Below, piece after piece: positions 41,517 through 46,136 of a stretch of 46,136 bases of DNA. Both the position numbers and the translations under genes were made by a program. Numbering within the stretch: the first letter of the stretch is position 1; each line of letters starts with the position of its first letter. The notes under the pieces are model-generated. The model worked only from the letters and a program-made list of their open reading frames with translations, ran no database searches and was not told where the DNA came from. Origin of the DNA: UBA2144 sp964506185 (lineage in GTDB: Bacteria; Patescibacteriota; Gracilibacteria; Peribacterales; Peribacteraceae); the NCBI GenBank assembly GCA_964506185.1, contig CAZDKL010000010.1, positions 1-46,136 of the forward strand, given 5' to 3'.

Positions 41517-43472
41517 CTACATTCTCTCCGGCATCTCCACATGCAATAGATCAGACGCGTTTCTTATTACTTGCTGGCAGGCCTTGACCAAGGCGATTCT
41601 GAATGATTTCAGCGGCTCAGATGCCTTGTTGACGTCTTGCGATTGGTAGAAAGTGTTTACGAGCTGAGTTAATTGATCGAGTGTGTTTGCTATCTTGTGT
41701 GGAGAGTTGCTTCTCATGGCTTCAGAAACTGTATTTGGGAACATGGAAAGTACTATCAGGATTTTCTTTTCGACTTGAGAGATGTCAGATGGTACTTCAT
41801 ATTTATCTGAGTAGTCCTCAGCCTTCTTCAAGATACTTCCAAGTCGGCAGTAAGTGTATTGAATATACGGGCATCCGCCGGCCTCGAGGGAAGCAGCGGC
41901 ATCGGGATTGAATTCAATATCTTTTTCTCGGTCTTGTCTTAAGTCATTAAACACAACTGTTCCAATTCCAACTTTGTTTGCGACTTCTTTTTCTTCATCA
42001 GTCAGGTCAGATTTTTCACCAACTTCTTCCTTTCGCTTTTTAATAAGTTCTTCAGCAGCCTCTACAGTTTCATCCAGAATGTCATTCAAAAGAATTACTT
42101 TACCTTCTCGCGTCTTCATTTTCTTTCCGCCCATGTTTAGATGTCCGAATGCGACATGCAGAGCTTTTCCAATTTTACAAATACCAAGTTGATCAGCGAT
42201 GTTATAAAGCATCATCATATGAGGTTTCTGTTCTTTTCCGACAACATACAAAAGTTTTTCCGCTCCCAAATCCTTTGATCTGAATTTAATTGTCGCAATA
42301 TCTCTGGTCAGATAAAGCGTTCCGCCACTTGGTTTAATTATAATTTCATCCTTCCACACCATATCTTCAGCCTTATCATCCTCGTTTACTCTTGTCTTCA
42401 TTACATTTGGATTTTCTTTGCCGGTCACAGGATCAGTCAGCGTCTGACCGGGAAATACAACTGCACCTTCTTCATTTTTCTTAAAAACTTCTTTCTTTAA
42501 ACCCGCTTCCACTTCACTCTCCATCTTATCCTCGTAAAAGCTCTCTCCCATCATTCCGTCAAAGGGAACGCGAATTCGGTCATATACCTTATAAAAGCAC
42601 TCCATGCTCCATTCGCGAATCTTGAACCAGAGTTCCATCAGTTCCTCATCACCTTGCTCCAATCTCAGAGATAATTCCCGTGCTTCGTCCATAGCCTGAG
42701 GATCCTTTGCCGACTCTTCACCAAACTTTCTGTAAATGCGCATTAGGGTTCCTGAGGGGTCAGTCTCAAGTTCTTTCTTAAACTCATCTCCGCGCTCATT
42801 CATCTCTTTGTTGTATTGATAGATGACTTTTCCAAATGTAGTTCCCGTGTCACCTAAGTGATTAATTCCGAAACTTACATATCCTCCCGCTTCATAAATC
42901 TTATAAAGAGAATAGCCAATTATTGTTGAACGCAAGTGTCCTGCGGTCATGTCCTTCGCAATATTTGGAGCTGAGTAATCCAGAACGACGACTTTGGAAT
43001 CTCCTTCGTTAAACGAACCGTAATCGTCAGAAAGTTTTTGAACTTCATTCAAAACACCGGCTGAATAACCGGAGTGATTGAGTTTAATGTTAACAAACGC
43101 CCCACCTTTAAGTGGGATAACTTCAGCATCACTTACTGCATCAAGTTTAGAAATCTCATCAGCCAAGTCTTTGGCAACTTCCTCCGGTTCCTTGCCGGCT
43201 TCGCGAGCAACGCTTCCGACGTTGAATGCAAGATCAACATCTTCAACTCCTTTAAGTTTTGCGGGAGGTTGAGAGATCTTTATAGTTTGTGGGTTAAGAT
43301 TGAGCTTCTTCGCAATCTCCTCAATATCATTCTCAAGTTTAATAAATGAATAATCAGATAAAGAGGGGAGGGATTTCTTCTTTGAATCAGAAATCTTCTT
43401 CTTTAGATCAGATTTTACTTGTTCATCAAGTTTTCTGTTAAATTCGGCCAATTTGTCTTTGCCTGAGGACAT
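41517..43472 (-). CDS. argS: Arginyl-tRNA synthetase
   Basis: The start at 43472 (MSSGKDKLAEFN) gives 651 aa; the longer frame to 43715 runs into a repeat element. The class I enzyme charges tRNA-Arg. An N-terminal Arg-specific domain is followed by the HIGH-equivalent region (VVLDYSAPNIAKDMTAGHLRST), then FGINHLGDTGTTFG. The KMSKS-equivalent reads MKTREGKVILLNDI. The C-terminal DALR anticodon-binding domain has YTYCRLGSILKKA and LKSFRIALVKACQQVI. TATATT lies 9 nt before the ATG, so the predicted leader is 2-3 nt. Confidence 0.96.
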   Translation of the reverse strand: MSSGKDKLAEFNRKLDEQVKSDLKKKISDSKKKSLPSLSDYSFIKLENDIEEIAKKLNLNPQTIKISQPPAKLKGVEDVDLAFNVGSVAREAGKEPEEVAKDLADEISKLDAVSDAEVIPLKGGAFVNIKLNHSGYSAGVLNEVQKLSDDYGSFNEGDSKVVVLDYSAPNIAKDMTAGHLRSTIIGYSLYKIYEAGGYVSFGINHLGDTGTTFGKVIYQYNKEMNERGDEFKKELETDPSGTLMRIYRKFGEESAKDPQAMDEARELSLRLEQGDEELMELWFKIREWSMECFYKVYDRIRVPFDGMMGESFYEDKMESEVEAGLKKEVFKKNEEGAVVFPGQTLTDPVTGKENPNVMKTRVNEDDKAEDMVWKDEIIIKPSGGTLYLTRDIATIKFRSKDLGAEKLLYVVGKEQKPHMMMLYNIADQLGICKIGKALHVAFGHLNMGGKKMKTREGKVILLNDILDETVEAAEELIKKRKEEVGEKSDLTDEEKEVANKVGIGTVVFNDLRQDREKDIEFNPDAAASLEAGGCPYIQYTYCRLGSILKKAEDYSDKYEVPSDISQVEKKILIVLSMFPNTVSEAMRSNSPHKIANTLDQLTQLVNTFYQSQDVNKASEPLKSFRIALVKACQQVIRNASDLLHVEMPERM

Positions 43473-43833
43473 GTGAAAGCAAATATAGCATTTGATCGGG
43501 TATTTTGCATTATTTTCGTATCTTCTTTCTATTATCTTGATTACTTTGTTCTTTCTTTTTAAACAAAAAGAAAGAACCAAAGAAAAGTTCCGCTCCCGGT
43601 GATGCTCGCGGAACAGCCCAAGCCAAATGCTCCGCTGCAAAAATGACCCCCGCCACATACTCCTCCACATTTTTGCGGACGCTTCGCATTTGGGGGCTGA
43701 AACCGCTCGCATCAAGGTCGCGGGTTTCCCACCCGCATAACCTAAAGATTAAACAGTGCGTTTGCCGAATTTATTCCACGTCGAAGACGCGGTGCAGGGC
43801 ACCGCGTCTCGATTCGCCGACCGTTGAAATTGG
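43473..43833. other. Intergenic region of about 360 bp made mostly of repeat DNA
   Basis: No gene is supported. The region contains the A/G-rich hairpin and GC-rich tail at 43544-43760 and a perfect 9-bp GC hairpin at 43786-43808 (GACGCGGTG/CACCGCGTC). It is the boundary between low-GC sequence on the left and the GC-rich island on the right. Confidence 0.65.
43544..43760. repeat. Repeat element: AAAGAAAGAACC hairpin plus GC-rich palindromic tail
   Basis: CTTTGTTCTTTCTTTTT (43544-43560) pairs with CAAAAAGAAAGAACCAAAG (43564-43582). A second hairpin GTTCCGC...GCGGAAC spans 43587-43614. It shares its general plan with 32291-32480. The frame MTPATYSSTFLRT across it looks like the kind of spurious protein such elements produce. 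Confidence 0.7.
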
Positions 43834-44460
43834 TCAGCCGTTCTGCTTGATAGACACTCGCGGAACTTTCTTGGCCATCTCGGCCTCGTAATCGGCCAAC
43901 AGGCTTCGATACTCGGTCTCGATGATCTTGAGTTCTTCCATGTCTTCGCACGTCATCAGTTCCCAGTAGATCCGGTCGAGTCGACTGTGAATCTTACTGA
44001 GCTTCCGAAGATGCTCATACTGGACCGACATTCCGGACTCTTCTGATGCGAGCCACTCCTCAGCCTTGTCCGCACCGTGGCGCGGATTCGTCTGGAAGTA
44101 GACCTTGTACAGCTCTCCTACTGTATCGGACGTAATCCTTTTGTAGGAATCACCGACATGATAGCCGGCGTTTTGGCGGTTTTCGGTCCTGAGGCGCGTC
44201 ATGCTCTCCAGTCGTCGCAGATAGTCGGCCTCGTCGTGCGAGCCCAGCAATGGGCGGACGATTTGGAAGCAGTGGCCTGTCAGATCCCGACCGGTAAAGA
44301 AACCGTCGAGGTACTCACCGTAGACTTCCTTGCGGACTTCCGTCATCAAGTTTGCCCTGGTTTTCCCGAATTCGATCGTACTGCGACACCAGCTTACGCC
44401 GAGGCACGCAGTAGATCCCAGAACTACAACAACCAACAGAACAGTAAACAGCTTTCTCAT
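43834..44460 (-). CDS. Exported/lipoprotein-like hypothetical protein in GC-rich island
   Basis: The 208-aa product has a hydrophobic N-terminus (MRKLFTVLLVVVVLGSTAC|LG) with a cysteine that could be lipidated, although the residue three before it is not ideal. The rest is helical and charged (RRLESMTRLRTENRQNAG, LRKLSKIHSRLDRIYWELM). I recognise no family. GC content and codon use are visibly higher than in the flanking genes. An AAGGA Shine-Dalgarno lies about 9 nt before the ATG, after a GGCC-GAAA-GGCC hairpin, unlike the leaderless genes elsewhere. The promoter is at 44607-44634, giving a leader of about 140 nt. Confidence 0.7.
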   Translation of the reverse strand: MRKLFTVLLVVVVLGSTACLGVSWCRSTIEFGKTRANLMTEVRKEVYGEYLDGFFTGRDLTGHCFQIVRPLLGSHDEADYLRRLESMTRLRTENRQNAGYHVGDSYKRITSDTVGELYKVYFQTNPRHGADKAEEWLASEESGMSVQYEHLRKLSKIHSRLDRIYWELMTCEDMEELKIIETEYRSLLADYEAEMAKKVPRVSIKQNG

Positions 44461-44606
44461 AACCAGTTCCTTGTGTTGCGGCCTTTCGGCCAGTCCAAAA
44501 AAAAGTGTAATTGTGGGCAGAACGTCTGCTCTCCAGAATCGCTCAAAAGAGGATCCGGAAGTGCAGGAGACTACCCACGCCTATGATGCAAATGAACCCA
44601 TCTATT

Positions 44607-44634
44607 ATTATATAAGAGTATAATTATTAGTCAA
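44607..44634 (-). promoter_or_regulatory. Promoter of the lipoprotein-like island gene
   Basis: On the minus strand TTGACT (44634-44629) and TATAAT (44612-44607) are 16 bp apart. The predicted start near 44600 leaves about 140 nt before the ATG at 44460. The leader contains a T-run (plus-strand A-run near 44495-44505) and a GGCC-GAAA-GGCC hairpin just upstream of the Shine-Dalgarno, which could be regulatory. Confidence 0.75.
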
Positions 44635-44643
44635 TATGTCAAA

Positions 44644-44678
44644 ACAGGCCCATGGTGTACACCACGGGCCTGTCTTTT
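44644..44678 (-). terminator. Strong hairpin terminator after the isomerase-like gene
   Basis: ACAGGCCCATGGTG at 44644-44657 and CACCACGGGCCTGT at 44660-44673 pair over 13 of 14 positions. T-runs flank both sides (TTTT on the minus strand after the stem, TCTTTT on the plus strand), so it may work in both directions. It separates the isomerase-like gene from the promoter of the next gene. Confidence 0.9.
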
Positions 44679-44707
44679 CAAGCGTTCGTCTGCGGGCTGT
44701 CTGTGCC

Positions 44708-45706
44708 CTATCCGCCGCTCTGGGCGGCACAGGGGCTGACGTGCGTAGCCGGCGCCTCGGGCGGATCCGTCGCGACGGGCCCTTCGGCCGCCGCGGGCTT
44801 CGGCGTCTTCGACTCGCAGATCTCGATCGCCGCCGAGAGGCTTTCCGCGAGCCGATCCGCTTCGTCGTCCCCGCCTCGCATGGACTTCGGGAACATGAAC
44901 TCGAGCAGTACCGGCGTCCCTTGCGGCAGAACTTTCGCCGCTTCCGCCATGACGTCCGCGTACGGGATCTGTTGTTCGGCGTGATCGAGCGGACCGCGGT
45001 TGTCGTCGTTGTCGTCCGTCGGTTTGCCGCGCCGTCCTGCGACGTGCAGACCAGCGGTGTTCTCGGCGCACGCTTGAACCACATCGACCAAAGGAAATCC
45101 TCCCATGTCGACGTGATAAAAGTCGATCGCCTGTTGTAGTCGCGCACTTCCGACCGGCTCGATGACTTTGGCCTGAAGCTCGCGCGGATCCCGGCACAGA
45201 TAGTTCTTGTGGCCGTACCACCCATCTCCCTTGGTGTTCAACGCCTCGGTCACCATGGTGCGACCCATGGCGTCCGCGATGTTTACCACGCTGGGATCCT
45301 GATCGTCGCCTTCGGTGAGGCCTGTGACGATCGCTCGGAACTGATCGTCGCGATTCTTGCCGGTGCTCTTCCCGGCGAAGATGATCACCTGGGGAATCTC
45401 GGCGACACTCGCGTCCGTCAGGGATTGGATGATCGTCTTCTGGACTTCGGGCTTCTGCGACGGCTTGGCCATTCCGGGGAAGAAAGGTGCTTCCCACATG
45501 CCGCCCTTGCCCAGACCCGGCAGCACGCAATTCATCTCGATACTCTGGCACATGGCCCACCTGTTCTGCGGCACCAGATCTAGACCGCAACCCACGTTCC
45601 AGCAGATTTGGACCATCTGCGCGGTGCGGGTTTTCTCGCTTTCCAGGCACCAGTAAGCCGCGAAGTATCGGAAGTAACGTTGCACAGCGTTCTCGGAACT
45701 CGTCAT
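44708..45706 (-). CDS. Hydroxypyruvate-isomerase-like TIM-barrel protein
   Basis: The 332-aa product matches the xylose-isomerase-like TIM-barrel superfamily, closest in pattern to hydroxypyruvate isomerases. Candidate metal/catalytic residues are Glu154 (VTEALNTKGD), Asp195/His198 (IDFYHVD), His221 in GLHVAGRRGK and Glu269 in VLLEFMFP. An Ala/Pro-rich tail of 40 residues follows the barrel. The family interconverts hydroxypyruvate and tartronate semialdehyde or acts on related sugars, and the true substrate is unproven. A GGAG Shine-Dalgarno lies about 9 nt before the ATG. The start overlaps the upstream 29-codon ORF by ATGA, and a terminator follows. GC is much higher than in the rest of the window. 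Confidence 0.75.
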   Translation of the reverse strand: MTSSENAVQRYFRYFAAYWCLESEKTRTAQMVQICWNVGCGLDLVPQNRWAMCQSIEMNCVLPGLGKGGMWEAPFFPGMAKPSQKPEVQKTIIQSLTDASVAEIPQVIIFAGKSTGKNRDDQFRAIVTGLTEGDDQDPSVVNIADAMGRTMVTEALNTKGDGWYGHKNYLCRDPRELQAKVIEPVGSARLQQAIDFYHVDMGGFPLVDVVQACAENTAGLHVAGRRGKPTDDNDDNRGPLDHAEQQIPYADVMAEAAKVLPQGTPVLLEFMFPKSMRGGDDEADRLAESLSAAIEICESKTPKPAAAEGPVATDPPEAPATHVSPCAAQSGG

Positions 45707-45792
45707 CTCAGTCTCTCCTTCAGGTTCGTGAAATCGGTCATCCTAGAAACATCGGTCAAAAACGTACGGTGTTTGTTTATGTGCTGCCCCAT
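45703..45792 (-). CDS. Short 29-codon ORF with perfect Shine-Dalgarno, coupled to isomerase-like gene
   Basis: AAGGAGG lies 6-7 nt before the ATG at 45792, the best ribosome-binding site in the window. The peptide begins MGQHINKHRTF and ends LKERLR, 29 aa in all. Its TGA overlaps the ATG of the isomerase-like gene (ATGA), so ribosomes translating it would be delivered to the next start. It may be a leader peptide, a small protein or a translational control element. The basic, unstructured sequence has no recognisable family. Confidence 0.6.
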   Translation of the reverse strand: MGQHINKHRTFLTDVSRMTDFTNLKERLR

Positions 45793-45847
45793 TGTTTTAC
45801 CTCCTTATGGGTTCTTGAGTTGTTGAACTGGAAATGTACGCCTTATA

Positions 45848-45859
45848 TCAGTTAACTGA
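45848..45859. promoter_or_regulatory. Perfect 12-bp palindrome TCAGTTAACTGA
   Basis: The palindrome abuts TATAAG (45847-45842 on the minus strand), a possible -10 for the short ORF and isomerase-like gene. A repressor site here would block polymerase. The -35 is unclear, so this is a proposal. Confidence 0.45.
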
Positions 45860-45980
45860 AACGATCAGATTATCTCCCGCATTGCTTGAAAAGAACGTGA
45901 TCGAAATCAAAAAATTGAGAGCTCTCGATCGGTATAACGATAAGGAATTTGGGGGGTATGTCAATTATATGAAGGAGAAT

Positions 45981-46003
45981 TAGGATTAGGGATAGGATTA
46001 GGG
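45981..46003. repeat. GGATTAGGG-type short repeat
   Basis: Repeated units GGATTAGG, GGATAGG and GGATTAGGG form a G-rich array on the plus strand that could form a quadruplex. It resembles the other low-complexity intergenic repeats of the window in style but not in sequence. Confidence 0.7.
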
Positions 46004-46102
46004 AAATATTGGGGAGTATTGCTTTGACAGTACATAGGATCACCAGTAAGAATGAACTGAAAATCGTATCTTCGAAGGCGATTTTCAACATTCCTTCGAG
46101 AA

Positions 46103-46124
46103 TCCGCCTGCGTAAGCTGGCGGA
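46103..46124. repeat. CCGCCTGCG...GGCGG palindromic repeat
   Basis: TCCGCCTGCGTAAGCTGGCGG is a short palindromic element closely related to the element at 20683-20710, which contains CCGCCTGCGCAAGCTTCGG. Confidence 0.65.
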
Positions 46125-46136
46125 GGAAGAGTTTCC

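Larger units (their letters stand above)
45793..46136. other. Terminal region without an assigned gene
   Basis: This stretch returns to lower GC. It contains the palindrome at 45848-45859, a GGATTAGGG-type repeat at 45981-46003 and a palindromic CCGCC/GGCGG element at 46103-46124. A 49-codon frame (45834-45983, MYALYQLTET...) has no Shine-Dalgarno or clear homology. I do not call it a gene. Confidence 0.5.

Noticed and set aside
43473..43715. 81-residue N-terminal extension of ArgS
   Set aside because: It is encoded by repeat DNA and resembles no ArgS N-terminus. The ATG at 43472 fits the family and a nearby -10 box.
43643..43891. Plus-strand frame beginning MTPATYSSTFLRT
   Set aside because: It is carried by the repeat element at 43544-43760 and the hairpin at 43786-43808. 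It looks like a translation of repeat DNA.
44631..45650. Long frames on both strands across the isomerase-like gene (for example Arg/Ser-rich frames at 44608-45225 and 44631-45650)
   Set aside because: High GC depletes stop codons. These frames have biased low-complexity composition, no ribosome-binding sites, and overlap a gene with recognisable catalytic motifs.
45834..45983. 49-codon frame (MYALYQLTETIRLSP...) with a slight look of the N-terminus of archaeal/eukaryotic Rpb7-type RNA polymerase subunits, and a GTATGT that could be read as an intron start
   Set aside because: The resemblance is only a few residues, the frame ends at a G-rich repeat, there is no ribosome-binding site, and it overlaps the proposed promoter/operator of the isomerase-like gene.
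1..46136. Recoding of TGA as glycine or tryptophan, as in some candidate phyla
   Set aside because: TGA serves as the stop in several genes with ATGA overlaps, and no conserved gene contains an in-frame TGA.

Overview
The window looks like a chromosomal stretch of an uncultivated bacterium, most likely of the Candidate Phyla Radiation (Patescibacteria). I cannot place it further without database searches. The reasons are low-to-moderate GC, a short alanyl-tRNA synthetase without the C-terminal domains, two four-helix-bundle (S23-like) genes, small membrane proteins and lipoproteins of types common in that group, many short palindromic and heptad-like intergenic repeats, and almost no Shine-Dalgarno sequences. 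Instead, at least seven genes have a -10 box 6-8 nt before the start codon, which predicts leaderless mRNAs. The standard bacterial code (TGA = stop) fits all genes.

Layout. 1-2186: the 5' part of a large secreted coiled-coil/cysteine-rich protein. 2297-6157: ferritin-like protein, unknown protein, NAD-dependent DNA ligase, chorismate-mutase-like protein. 6277-10158: PilT ATPase, membrane-anchored TrmB-like regulator, four-helix-bundle protein, histidine kinase. 10164-15011: GT-C membrane protein and a two-gene ATP-citrate lyase operon. 15229-20570: small membrane and exported proteins, a Gmad2-like lipoprotein, a phosphoribosyltransferase-like protein coupled to a chagasin-like lipoprotein, and a GT-C glycosyltransferase. 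20673-21485: tRNA-Asn with a serine-recombinase remnant ending inside it. 22119-23522: asnS. 24520-28154: two tandem GT-C paralogs of about 606 aa. 28366-34278: RNA methyltransferase, two membrane/exported proteins, alaS. 34380-38005: four-helix-bundle gene overlapping a 1098-aa sigma-70 protein. 38002-43472: DUF559 protein, shikimate-kinase-like protein, a 773-aa surface protein, argS. 43834-45792: a GC-rich island with a hydroxypyruvate-isomerase-like gene, a coupled 29-codon ORF and a lipoprotein-like gene, using strong Shine-Dalgarno sites, its own promoter and a terminator. Low-GC sequence follows to the end.

Most notable is the gene at 34709-38005. It joins sigma-70 regions 2-4 of primary-sigma type to about seven tandem winged-helix modules, lacks the usual region 1.2, and starts inside the preceding gene. 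Also notable are the complete ATP-citrate lyase in a presumed reduced genome, the recurring leaderless architecture, and intergenic heptamer/octamer repeats that supply -35 elements to alaS and a methyltransferase gene.

How the genes work together: three aminoacyl-tRNA synthetases, a tRNA methyltransferase and tRNA-Asn serve translation. The GT-C enzymes, surface proteins and lipoproteins build the cell envelope. The TrmB-like regulator, histidine kinase and sigma/winged-helix fusion are regulators with no visible partners here. All product names come from motif recognition by eye; no similarity search was run.
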